Assembly: GCF_001486165.1 (NCBI RefSeq)
Contig: NZ_LN908975.1
Coordinates: forward strand, 186,001 to 250,000
Origin: Bittarella massiliensis (ex Durand et al. 2017)
Lineage (GTDB): Bacteria > Bacillota > Clostridia > Oscillospirales > Ruminococcaceae
Reading direction: 5' to 3'
Length of the DNA stretch: 64,000 nucleotides
The notes beneath the pieces were generated by a model that saw only the letters and a program-made list of their open reading frames with translations, did not search any database and was not told the DNA's origin. Positions 33,859-41,312 of the stretch are shown here, piece after piece. Numbering within the stretch: the first letter of the stretch is position 1; each line of letters opens with the position of its first letter. The position numbers were made by a program, and so were the translations under genes.

Positions 33859-34728
33859 TCACCGCTTTTTGGCGCCCTTGACCAGCACCCCCACCACCTT
33901 GGGCCCTGCGTTGATGGCGATGCTGGCCCCGGCCTTGTAGCGGCCGGAGCAGCCGTAGTGGAATTTCTTCTCCAACTGCTCGGTCAGTTCGTCCCCGGGG
34001 GCGTCCAGCTCCCCGCTGATGACCACAAAGGGGCTGCGCTCGGCCATCCGCTTCTCGGCCCAGCGGCAGAGGCCGGGGATGACGTTGGCGTCCCCCCGCA
34101 CCTTCTCCACGATGTTCATCTCCCCCTGGGAGATCTGGAGGATGGGCCGCAGCCCCAGCAGCTCGCCCACAAAGGCGGCCGCGCAGCTGATGCGCCCCGA
34201 CTTTTTGGCAAATTGGAGGGTGTAGACCGAAAAGTAGACCTCGGCGGTGTCAAACCAGTCCAGCAGGTAGTCCCGCACCGCGGCGTAGCCCACCCCTTTT
34301 TGCGCCATCCGCGCCGCCTCGGTCACCGGGAAGCCGTAGCCCAGGGAGTAGGTCTTGGAGTCGATGACCTTGATTTTTATCTGCGGGGCGTCGGGCTCCT
34401 CTTTGAACATGGCCTTGGCCTGCAGGGCCGCCTGGTACATGTTCGAGCCCTTGGAGTTGATGGTCACATGGATCACGTGGGTGTACCCCTCCTGGGCGGC
34501 CCGCTCGTACTCCTCCAAAAACTGGTGGGCGGGGATGTGGCTGGTGGTGGGGATCTTGACGCAGCGGTTGAGCACGTCGTAGAACTCCTCCTTGGTGAAG
34601 TCCACCCCCTCCAAATACCCCATCCCGTCCACCTCGAGGGGGATGGGGAGGATGCGGATGCCCAGCTCCTCGGCAGTCTCCTGGGGGATGTCGCAAGCGG
34701 TGTCGGTGAGGATCAGCAGTTTTTCCAT
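33859..34728 (-). CDS. DegV family fatty-acid-binding protein
   Basis: 289 residues. LILTDTACDIPQETAEELGI at the start, KIPTTSHIPAHQFLEEYE (TS motif), VTINSKGSNMYQAA and VIDSKTYSLGYG are the DegV/FakB pattern. FakB proteins carry fatty acids to the FakA kinase; the substrate range of this member is not shown. Start at 34728; the longer upstream ATG runs back over the trmL end. Co-directional with trmL. Confidence 0.9.
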   Translation of the reverse strand: MEKLLILTDTACDIPQETAEELGIRILPIPLEVDGMGYLEGVDFTKEEFYDVLNRCVKIPTTSHIPAHQFLEEYERAAQEGYTHVIHVTINSKGSNMYQAALQAKAMFKEEPDAPQIKIKVIDSKTYSLGYGFPVTEAARMAQKGVGYAAVRDYLLDWFDTAEVYFSVYTLQFAKKSGRISCAAAFVGELLGLRPILQISQGEMNIVEKVRGDANVIPGLCRWAEKRMAERSPFVVISGELDAPGDELTEQLEKKFHYGCSGRYKAGASIAINAGPKVVGVLVKGAKKR

Positions 34729-34772
34729 TTGGCACAACCTTTCGCAATCGGTTCTCGTGGTGGGGAGGGGGC

Positions 34773-35279
34773 CTAGCGGGCGTCCTCCCAGTTGTAGCGG
34801 GTCAGCTTCCCCTGCGAGTGCAGGGTGGGGTAGCCCCACTGGCGCAGGACTTCATATACCCCGATGGCCACCGTGTTTGACAGGTTCAGGCTCCGCGCCG
34901 CCGCCAGCATCGGCAGCCGGACACAGGCGTCGGGGTGGGCGAAGAGCAGCTCTTCGGGCAGCCCGGCGTCCTCCCGGCCAAAGACCAGGTAGCAGCCGTC
35001 CGGGTAGGCAACGTCGCTGTGGACGGTCTGCCCCTTGGTGGTGAAGTAGTAAAAGGGGCCCTCGTTTTGGGCGGTGAAGTCCGCCCAGCCGTCGTAGTGG
35101 CGGATGTCCAGCAGATGCCAGTAGTCCAGCCCCGCCCGCTTGAGTTTTTTGTCGTCGATTTGAAAGCCCAGCGGCCCCACCAGGTGGAGCCGGGCGTTGG
35201 TCGCCGCGCAGGTGCGGGCGATGTTTCCGGTGTTTTGTGGGATCTGCGGTTCCACCAGCACGATGTTCAGCTCGGCCAT
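34773..35279 (-). CDS. trmL: tRNA (cytidine/uridine(34)-2'-O)-methyltransferase, TrmL
   Basis: 168 residues, SPOUT class. NIVLVEPQIPQNTGNIARTC at the start, LVFGREDAGLPEELL knot motif, and C-terminal RSLNLSNTVAIGVYEVLRQ. Methylates the wobble base of certain tRNA-Leu. Start just after AGAGGAGGGACGGCC. Confidence 0.93.
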   Translation of the reverse strand: MAELNIVLVEPQIPQNTGNIARTCAATNARLHLVGPLGFQIDDKKLKRAGLDYWHLLDIRHYDGWADFTAQNEGPFYYFTTKGQTVHSDVAYPDGCYLVFGREDAGLPEELLFAHPDACVRLPMLAAARSLNLSNTVAIGVYEVLRQWGYPTLHSQGKLTRYNWEDAR

Positions 35280-35306
35280 GGCCGTCCCTCCTCTCCTCTC
35301 GGCAAA

Positions 35307-35870
35307 TCAGTCGCCGGTCTTCCCCAGCCGCTCAAAGATGCCGGCCTTTTTGAGGATGGGTTCCAGCAGCGAGTAGAGCAGCAGCGAGACCACCACCGCA
35401 ATGATCGCGTTGACCCCCGAGGTGAGGGCCTTGGTCCCCGCAGCCACCAGCACCGAGTCGAGCATCTTGCCCTGGAGCAGGGTCCCCATGAGGATGTTTT
35501 TGACGGTGTAGAGGACCACGTACAGCCCGGCGCCGACAACGGCCCCGGCGGCGCGGCTGCCCTTTCCGCCCCGCTTGGCAATGGCGCCGCAGGTGGCGCC
35601 CATGGCGAATTTCATCAAAAAGGTGATGGGCGATTCGGCGATGTAGGCCGGGTCGAACAGGTCGTAGACCGCCGAACCCAGGCCGGCCGAGAGGCCGCCC
35701 TTCAGGGGGCCGAGGATCATCCCCGACAGCAGGCACATCACGTTGCCCAGGTGGATCATGGTCTTGCCCAGCGGGGTGGGGATGTCGATGTGCAAAAAGG
35801 TGGCCACAAAGCACATGGCCCCCATCAGCCCCACCAGGGTCACAGTGTAGATCGAACTCTTGCGCTTCAT
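35307..35870 (-). CDS. ECF transporter substrate-binding S component, probable vitamin B6 (PdxU-like)
   Basis: 187 residues, about six spans. MGAMCFVATFLHIDIPTPLGKT and HLGNVMCLLSGMILGPLKGGLSAG match S components of energy-coupling factor importers. The gene upstream is a pyridoxal/pyridoxamine kinase, which points to vitamin B6 uptake. The shared EcfA/EcfT energising module is not in this window. Start at 35870, AAGGAG upstream. Confidence 0.82.
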   Translation of the reverse strand: MKRKSSIYTVTLVGLMGAMCFVATFLHIDIPTPLGKTMIHLGNVMCLLSGMILGPLKGGLSAGLGSAVYDLFDPAYIAESPITFLMKFAMGATCGAIAKRGGKGSRAAGAVVGAGLYVVLYTVKNILMGTLLQGKMLDSVLVAAGTKALTSGVNAIIAVVVSLLLYSLLEPILKKAGIFERLGKTGD

Positions 35871-35925
35871 TCTTACTCCTTCTTTTCGTGCAGAGATAGG
35901 GTCGGCCGCCCCGCGGCCGGGAATG

Positions 35926-36792
35926 CTAAAAGGGCTCGGCCCGAGAGGGGCCCAGCGGCTCCAGCAGCTTGGGGAGGGCGGCTTCCACCAGCACCCCGTG
36001 CCGGGGGTCGGTGCCCGCCGCGGCGGTGAGGGAGATGGCCTCCTCCACGAACTGGGTGGCCCGCTGGGCGGCCTCGGCCAGGCTCTGCCCCGCCAGCAGC
36101 CCGCCGGTGAGCACGGCGGTGAAGATGTCGCCGGTGCCCGGATAGGAGCCGGAGGCATACCGCCCGCGGATGCGGAAAAAAGTCTCCCCGTCAAAGAGCA
36201 GGTTGTAGCGGCCACCGTCCATCTCGGCGCTGGTGATCACCGCCCGGCCCGCCCCCTGGGCGCAGAGGGTGCGCAGCCATTTCTTGGCGCTGAGGGGGGT
36301 GAAGCGGACCGGCCGGGTGAAGTCCATCCCCAGCAGCATGGCCGCCTCGGTGGCGTTGGGGGTGATCACGTCCCCCGCCCGGGCCAAACTCTTCATCTTG
36401 GCCCGCAGCGGCGGGGTGCAGGTGCGGTAGGGCTTTTGGTGGTCCCCCATCACCGGGTCCACCACCTTGAGCGCCTTGGGATAGGCCTCAAAAAAGGCCT
36501 TGCAGCACTCGATCTGGCGACTGTCCCCCAGAAAGCCCGAGTAGATGCAGTCGAAGTCCAGCCCCAGGGACTGGTAGTGGCGCAGGGCCGGCAGCAGGGA
36601 GTCGGTCAAGTCGGTGATGACCGGGTCCCCCAGCCCCCCTGTATGGGTCGAGAGGATGGCGGTCGGCACCGGGCAGACCTGCACCCCCATCACCGAGAGC
36701 ACCGGGGTGATGGCGGTCAGAGAACAGCGCCCAAACCCCGACAAATCGTGAATGGCCAGCACCCGCTTGGGCGGGGAAACCAGGTGTTCCAT
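35926..36792 (-). CDS. Pyridoxamine/pyridoxal kinase, PdxK/PdxY type
   Basis: 288 residues, ribokinase superfamily. VLAIHDLSGFGRCSLT start, VCPVPTAILSTHTGGLGDP, VVDPVMGDHQKPY, DVITPNATEAAML and the catalytic SYPGTGDIFTAVLTGGLL. Phosphorylates B6 vitamers. AAGGAGGCGCC before the ATG. Heads a leftward run: kinase, S component, trmL, degV. Confidence 0.9.
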   Translation of the reverse strand: MEHLVSPPKRVLAIHDLSGFGRCSLTAITPVLSVMGVQVCPVPTAILSTHTGGLGDPVITDLTDSLLPALRHYQSLGLDFDCIYSGFLGDSRQIECCKAFFEAYPKALKVVDPVMGDHQKPYRTCTPPLRAKMKSLARAGDVITPNATEAAMLLGMDFTRPVRFTPLSAKKWLRTLCAQGAGRAVITSAEMDGGRYNLLFDGETFFRIRGRYASGSYPGTGDIFTAVLTGGLLAGQSLAEAAQRATQFVEEAISLTAAAGTDPRHGVLVEAALPKLLEPLGPSRAEPF

Positions 36793-36971
36793 AGGGCGCC
36801 TCCTTCCTTTTATTCCAAAATTTGCCTGCCCTTGGCGGGCGGCGAGACTCTTTCATACACAGCCAGTATATCACAAAAGGGGTGGGCAATACTAGTTGTA
36901 TCTCGACCTCGGCCGGCTCTGCCGGCGCGGGGCCGCAGGTACAAATGAAGGAACGTGGGGAGGCATTTTCT

Positions 36972-37151
36972 ATGAAACACAGCGGACACACCGCCCGCAA
37001 CGTGGCCATCGGCATGGCGCTGGGCGCCGTGGCGGCCACCGTTGGCACCGAGCTGATGCACACCAACAAGCGGCAGCTGAAAAAAACAGCCAACCGCGCC
37101 ATGAAGACCATGGGCAACGTGGTGGGGGAAATCTCCACCATGATGCGGTAG
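36972..37151 (+). CDS. Small protein with one hydrophobic segment, unknown
   Basis: 59 residues. ARNVAIGMALGAVAATVGTELM at about 8-29 is a weak membrane helix, followed by a basic part (NKRQLKKTANRAMKTMGN). GGGGAGG lies 8 bases before the ATG. Ends 25 bases before a terminator, so it is a single-gene unit. No family recognised. Confidence 0.65.
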   Translation: MKHSGHTARNVAIGMALGAVAATVGTELMHTNKRQLKKTANRAMKTMGNVVGEISTMMR

Positions 37152-37175
37152 TTACACTGCCGAGGGACGGGCGAG

Positions 37176-37212
37176 AGAGGGCCGGGTGACATGTCACCCG
37201 GCCCTCTTTTTT
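37176..37212. terminator. Perfect palindromic terminator
   Basis: AGAGGGCCGGGTGACA and its exact complement, then six T; serves both convergent genes. Confidence 0.93.
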
Positions 37213-37237
37213 GGCAAAATGGGAAAAACCGCGCCAG

Positions 37238-37735
37238 TCAGCGCCCCAGCGCCTCCCCCAGAGGGCGGTAGGCGGCGATCAGCCGCTCCAAGGTGAAGCG
37301 GGCGTTGGCGGGGCTGGTGGAGGGGAGGGGGATGTCCTCCACCCCGGTCTGGGGCAGACAGTGGCGCTGGTAGAGGGCGTGCGCCTTGGCCCCGGTGGTG
37401 AAGACGGTGCGCACCCGGGTCTTTTGGAGCAGCCCGGCGATGTCGTTGGCCCGGGGGCGGCGGATGGTGGCGTCCGCCGCCCCTTCTATCTCGCAGGCGG
37501 CCAGCACGTCCCAGAGGGCGATGTGCCGGCGCAGACAGAATTGCTCCTTCGCCGCGTTCCCCTCGGGGACGGGCTCCCCCAGCACCCCGGCCACCACCCG
37601 CCAAAAGCGGTTTTGGGGGTGGCCGTAGTAAAAGCCGTTTTCCCTCGATTTGGGCGAGGGGATGGTCCCCAGGATCAGCACCTCGCTCTCGGGCGACCAG
37701 ACCGGCAAAAAGGTGTGTTCCACCAACTGTCCCAC
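37238..37735 (-). CDS. DNA-deoxyinosine glycosylase (uracil-DNA glycosylase superfamily, HDG type)
   Basis: 165 residues. VLILGTIPSPKSRENGFYYG then HPQNRFWRVVAGVLGEP are the motif of the HDG family, which removes hypoxanthine from DNA. ALWDVLAACEIEGAADATI and the C-terminal LPSTSPANARFTLERLI (SPAN) match. GTG 37735 is preferred: AGGGAGGG lies 7 bases upstream, while the ATG at 37783 has no site and falls at the predicted transcription start. Divergent from the sirtuin gene. Confidence 0.88.
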   Translation of the reverse strand: MGQLVEHTFLPVWSPESEVLILGTIPSPKSRENGFYYGHPQNRFWRVVAGVLGEPVPEGNAAKEQFCLRRHIALWDVLAACEIEGAADATIRRPRANDIAGLLQKTRVRTVFTTGAKAHALYQRHCLPQTGVEDIPLPSTSPANARFTLERLIAAYRPLGEALGR

Positions 37736-37791
37736 AAAAAAGCCCTCCCTCTGCCGGGGCTGTCTATTCGCCCTGGCCCTCACATAGAAGT

Positions 37792-37820
37792 AGTATACCC
37801 CCCTTTCTGTCCCCGCGCAA
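37792..37820 (-). promoter_or_regulatory. Promoter of the DNA glycosylase gene
   Basis: Minus strand TTGCGC (37815-37820), 17 bases, TATACT (37792-37797). Confidence 0.8.
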
Positions 37821-37834
37821 TTGGCGAAGGGCGA

Positions 37835-37863
37835 TTGTGCAAACCGCCCCGCCGGGGTATAAT
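37835..37863 (+). promoter_or_regulatory. Promoter of the sirtuin operon
   Basis: TTGTGC (37835-37840), 17 bases, TATAAT (37858-37863). Confidence 0.85.
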
Positions 37864-37890
37864 GGGAAAAACGCCATGGGAGGGGATCGG

Positions 37891-38649
37891 ATGAGCGAGC
37901 ACAATGAGAGAGACGGGGTCGAGCGGCTGCGCCGCTGGGTCGACGGCTGCGACAACATCGTCTTTTTTGGGGGAGCGGGGGTTTCGACCGAGAGCGGCAT
38001 CCCCGATTTTCGCAGCGAGGACGGCCTCTACCGCCAGCACTACGACTGGCCCCCTGAGACCATCCTCAGCGCCGGGTTCTTCGCCGCCCACCCGGAGGAG
38101 TTCTACCGCTTTTACCGGGAGAAGATGCTGGTCACCGGCGCCCAGCCCGGCCCGGCCCACCTGGCACTGGCCGAGTTGGAGCGGCGGGGCAAGCTGCGGG
38201 CGGTGATCACCCAGAACATCGACGGGCTGCACCAGAAGGCCGGCAGCCGCCGGGTGTACGAGCTGCACGGCACCATCTACCAAAACCGCTGTCTCTCCTG
38301 CGGGGCCCTCTGCGGGCCGGAGGGACTGGGGAAGAGCGGCCTGCCCCGCTGCAGCTGCGGGGGCCTCATCAAACCGGAGGTGGTCCTCTACGGCGAGTCG
38401 CTGGACGGGGCGACCCTGCAGGGGGCGGTGGACGCCATCTCTCGCTGTGAGATGCTGATCGTGGGGGGCACCTCCCTGGCGGTCTACCCGGCGGCGGGGC
38501 TGCTGCAGTACTACCGGGGCCACCGGCTGGTGCTCATCAACAAGAGTCCCACCCCCCAGGACGGGCGGGCAGACCTGCTCCTGCGGGGCTCCATCGGCCC
38601 GATCCTCACCGAGGCCATCCGCCCCCTGGGCGGGGAGGCGGCCCTGTGA
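37891..38649 (+). CDS. NAD-dependent protein deacylase (sirtuin, CobB type)
   Basis: 252 residues. GAGVSTESGIPDFRSEDGLY NAD motif, VITQNIDGLHQKAGS with catalytic His in ELHGTIYQN, a zinc site (CLSCGALC ... CSCGG), and KPEVVLYGESL, IVGGTSLAVYPAAGLL. Removes acyl groups from lysines using NAD+. Start at 37891 with GGGAGGGG. Its stop overlaps the ywbE start. Confidence 0.95.
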   Translation: MSEHNERDGVERLRRWVDGCDNIVFFGGAGVSTESGIPDFRSEDGLYRQHYDWPPETILSAGFFAAHPEEFYRFYREKMLVTGAQPGPAHLALAELERRGKLRAVITQNIDGLHQKAGSRRVYELHGTIYQNRCLSCGALCGPEGLGKSGLPRCSCGGLIKPEVVLYGESLDGATLQGAVDAISRCEMLIVGGTSLAVYPAAGLLQYYRGHRLVLINKSPTPQDGRADLLLRGSIGPILTEAIRPLGGEAAL

Positions 38650-38855
38650 ACGGGCAGCGCCGGGCGGACATCCGCATCGGGGCCCTAGTGGACATCGTCC
38701 TCAAAAAAGACCAGCGCACCGGCCGCCTGACCAGGGGACACGTCAAGCGGATATTGACGGGCAGCGCCACCCACCCCCACGGCATCAAGGTGATGCTGCG
38801 GGAGGGCGACCAGGTGGGTCGGGTACAGGCGATTTTGGAGGAGAGCGATGAATAA
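38646..38855 (+). CDS. ywbE: YwbE family protein
   Basis: 69 residues. RADIRIGALVDIVLKKDQRTGRL and GHVKRILTGSATHPHGIKVML match the YwbE (DUF2196) family, a short beta-rich protein of unknown function. GTG start overlaps the sirtuin stop by 4 bases; its own 3' end overlaps the next gene by 8 bases. Confidence 0.9.
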   Translation: MNGQRRADIRIGALVDIVLKKDQRTGRLTRGHVKRILTGSATHPHGIKVMLREGDQVGRVQAILEESDE

Positions 38856-39435
38856 GCTGCAGGGTTTTTACAGGTTGCGCCAGGGCGGTCTGCCCGCCGT
38901 GCCCTGGCAGACCTTCGCCCCCGACACCCGGCTGGAGGAGGGCATCCTCTGGACGGTGCGCAGCGCCGTCGAGCGGGGGGACGACCAGAACCTGCCCCGG
39001 CTGGTGGGGGCCTCCGCCGCCGAGGCGGAGACCTTTGCCCAGGGGCTCTTGGGGGAGTTGGGCCCCGGCGGCCTGGTGGTCTACTACCCCTATTTCGTGG
39101 CGGAGAAGAGCGGGGTGATCGAGCTCTCCCCCTTTCGCACCGTCATCGAGGCGGTGCGGGGGGACCTCTGGAACCTGGCCACCGGGGGGGAGCACGACGA
39201 GACGGTGGTCATCACCGACGAGGACGTGGAGGTGATGGGGGACGAGGGCTTTCTCTCCCCCGCCGAACTCGACGAGCTGGCCGATTGCGCCCTGCGGGCC
39301 CGCCGCCGCTTTCGGGGGGAGCTGGGTCGGGCCAGCGCCCTCTATCTGGAGTGGAGCTACGCCTGCAAGAGCGACCTGCAGAAGCGGCCCATCGGCCCGG
39401 CCCAGTTGGTCTTTTACGAGTTGCGGGCGGTCTGA
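38848..39435 (+). CDS. Conserved-looking protein of unknown function
   Basis: 195 residues, soluble and acidic, no signal or spans. It begins FYRLRQGGLPAVPWQTFAPDT and contains VVYYPYFVAEKSGVIELSPF and VVITDEDVEVMGDEGFLS. I recognise no family. GAGGAGAGCGATG provides the ribosome site inside ywbE. Third gene of the sirtuin-ywbE unit by overlap. Confidence 0.7.
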   Translation: MNKLQGFYRLRQGGLPAVPWQTFAPDTRLEEGILWTVRSAVERGDDQNLPRLVGASAAEAETFAQGLLGELGPGGLVVYYPYFVAEKSGVIELSPFRTVIEAVRGDLWNLATGGEHDETVVITDEDVEVMGDEGFLSPAELDELADCALRARRRFRGELGRASALYLEWSYACKSDLQKRPIGPAQLVFYELRAV

Positions 39436-39500
39436 CCCCGCCGCTTTGGGAAAGTGTCTGTCAAATTTCTGACAAAGGTTTGTCGAAAGCGGGAATATTG

Positions 39501-39529
39501 TTGCGAAAAGGCCCTTCCTTGTGTATAAT
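39501..39529 (+). promoter_or_regulatory. Promoter of the zinc-ribbon membrane protein genes
   Basis: TTGCGA (39501-39506), 17 bases, TATAAT (39524-39529). Confidence 0.85.
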
Positions 39530-39593
39530 AAAGGTATTCTAAAGCGGGTTTGGCGGCGATCGCCCCCGCTTTGGGGAAAAGGAGGTCGATTTT

Positions 39594-40025
39594 TTGACTT
39601 GCCCGAACTGCGGCGTTGACAACGCCGAAAACAGCGCCTTCTGCAAGGCCTGCGGCGCCTCCCTCACCGGAGAGCAGCCCGAATCGCAGGCGGCGCACCA
39701 GGGCGAGGCGGTGCCCTCGCCCTACCAGCCGCCGGTCTACTCGATGTACGCCCCCTACCTGCCGACCCCCCGGCGGGAGTACACCTGGAAAGACATCTGC
39801 ACCATTGTCGGGTTCATCAGCTCCATTGCGGGGCTGTTCACCTTCTGGGTGGTGCTCTGCCCCATGGGTCTGCTCACCAGCTGCCTGGGGTACCGGGGCA
39901 ACCGCACCAGGGGCCTGGCCGTGGCGGGCATCATCATCTCGCTGCTGGCCATCGCCATCAAGATCGGCTTTATCCTCTACCACCTGGACGTTCTCCCCTC
40001 CTGGCTCACCGACGGAGCTCTGTAG
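39594..40025 (+). CDS. Zinc-ribbon membrane protein (DUF4190-like)
   Basis: 143 residues. N-terminal zinc ribbon CPNCGVDNAENSAFCKACG, a proline-rich linker, then two spans at about 68-98 (GFISSIAGLFTFWVVLCPMGLL) and 108-128 with LGYRGNRTRGLAVAGIIISLL, typical of DUF4190 proteins. TTG start with AAGGAGG 8-9 bases upstream. Function unknown; transcribed with the next, similar gene. Confidence 0.8.
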   Translation: MTCPNCGVDNAENSAFCKACGASLTGEQPESQAAHQGEAVPSPYQPPVYSMYAPYLPTPRREYTWKDICTIVGFISSIAGLFTFWVVLCPMGLLTSCLGYRGNRTRGLAVAGIIISLLAIAIKIGFILYHLDVLPSWLTDGAL

Positions 40026-40088
40026 GGAGATTGACTGTCAGACACCCGCCGCCAATGGGGCGGTGGCTTTTGAAAGGAGAAAATGCAG

Positions 40089-40598
40089 ATGAAATGTAAC
40101 AAATGCGGCAGTGAGCTGGAGAGCGGCGCCAAGTTCTGCGCCGTCTGCGGCGAACCGGTCCCCCAGGCCCCCGAGGGCGACGGCGCGGCCCAGCAGCCCT
40201 ACCAGAGTGCCCCTCAGCCCGAGCCTCAGCAGCAGCCCACCTACAACTACGGCGCCCCCCAGCAGGACGCGAGCTACAGCTACGGCGCGCCTCAGCCCCA
40301 GGCCTCTCCGGTCTACGCCAACGTTCCCCCGGTCAGCGGCACCGCCTACCTGGTGTGGTCCATCATCGTGACCATCTTCTGCTGCCTGCCCCTGGGCATC
40401 CCCGGCATCGTCTTCGCCTCGAAGATCGACAAGCTGGCCGCCATGGGCGACCTGGCCGGCGCGCAGGACGCGGCCAAGAAGTCGAAGATGTTCTCCATCA
40501 TCGGCGGCATCGTGGGCGTGGTGGTGATCATCGTCTCGATCATCTTCTACGTGGCCGTCATCAGCGCTGCGGTCGGCGGCAGCTATTACTACTACTAA
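40089..40598 (+). CDS. Zinc-ribbon membrane protein, CD225/dispanin-like
   Basis: 169 residues. Zinc ribbon CNKCGSELESGAKFCAVCG, a Pro/Gln/Tyr-rich linker (about 30-85), then span YLVWSIIVTIFCCLPLGIPG, a cytoplasmic loop KIDKLAAMGDLAGAQDAAKK and a second span. The span-loop-span pattern is that of CD225/dispanin proteins. ATG 40089 lies 9 bases from AGGAG; ATG 40083 is only 3 bases away. Ends just before a terminator. Confidence 0.82.
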   Translation: MKCNKCGSELESGAKFCAVCGEPVPQAPEGDGAAQQPYQSAPQPEPQQQPTYNYGAPQQDASYSYGAPQPQASPVYANVPPVSGTAYLVWSIIVTIFCCLPLGIPGIVFASKIDKLAAMGDLAGAQDAAKKSKMFSIIGGIVGVVVIIVSIIFYVAVISAAVGGSYYYY

Positions 40599-40627
40599 AC
40601 ACCCGGGGCCGTTGGGCCCCTCGGCAG

Positions 40628-40659
40628 ATGCCGCGGCGGGTTTCCGCCGCGGCATTTTT
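40628..40659 (+). terminator. Terminator after the zinc-ribbon genes
   Basis: ATGCCGCGGCGG, loop GTTT, CCGCCGCGGCAT, five T. Confidence 0.92.
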
Positions 40660-40690
40660 GCGCCCGTTTGTCCCTGAAAGGACGGGGGAG

Positions 40691-40720
40691 TTGCCAAAAC
40701 GGCGCACTTTCGGGTATACT
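40691..40720 (+). promoter_or_regulatory. Promoter of the acetyltransferase-symporter pair
   Basis: TTGCCA (40691-40696), 18 bases, TATACT (40715-40720). Confidence 0.75.
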
Positions 40721-40780
40721 AACACGGTATGTTTTTGGGCCCGGCGGCCGGTTTTGCCGGGCGGAAAGGGAGTGTTTGCA

Positions 40781-41278
40781 GTGACAGGAGAGACTGCGCG
40801 GCTGCGGCTGCGCCCCCTGGCCGAGTCGGACGCCGACGCGGTGTTCTCTTTGACCAGCGACGCCGAGGTGGCCCGCTTTATGCGCTTTTCGCAGCAGCGG
40901 GAGCGGGGCGAGGCGGTCCAGCTCATCCGGGACTACCTCGCCTCGGGCGGCTGGGCCTTCGCCATCGAGCGAAAGGCAGACGGGCGGTTTGTGGGGGTCT
41001 ACGCCGTCCGCCCCAGCGAGGGCGACCCCGCCCGCTGGGACATGAGCACCTTCACCGCCAAGGACTGCTGGAACCAGGGCTATTCCAGCGAGGTGCTGGG
41101 CGAGATCGTCCGCCTGGCGAGGGAGGCGCTGCCGGGGATCACCCTGGTGGGCCACGTGGTGGCCGAAAACCGGGGGTCGCGCCGGGTGCTTGAAAAAAAC
41201 GACTTCTCCCACACCGAGACCCTCCATTTCCCCGACATGGAGGGGGAGGGGCTCTGCATCTACCAGCTCGCCCTCTGA
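40781..41278 (+). CDS. GNAT family N-acetyltransferase (RimJ/RimL-like)
   Basis: 165 residues. TARLRLRPLAESDADAVFSL at the start, WAFAIERKADGRFVGVYAV, CWNQGYSSEVLGEIVRLA as acetyl-CoA site, and ENRGSRRVLEKNDFSH: the Acetyltransf_3 pattern. GTG 40781 is 9 bases from GAAAGGGA; GTG 40772 would be too close. The acceptor is unknown. Followed after 34 bases by the symporter gene. Confidence 0.87.
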   Translation: MTGETARLRLRPLAESDADAVFSLTSDAEVARFMRFSQQRERGEAVQLIRDYLASGGWAFAIERKADGRFVGVYAVRPSEGDPARWDMSTFTAKDCWNQGYSSEVLGEIVRLAREALPGITLVGHVVAENRGSRRVLEKNDFSHTETLHFPDMEGEGLCIYQLAL

Positions 41279-41312
41279 GCTTTGCCCAAATCATCTTGCA
41301 AAGGAGTTTTCT

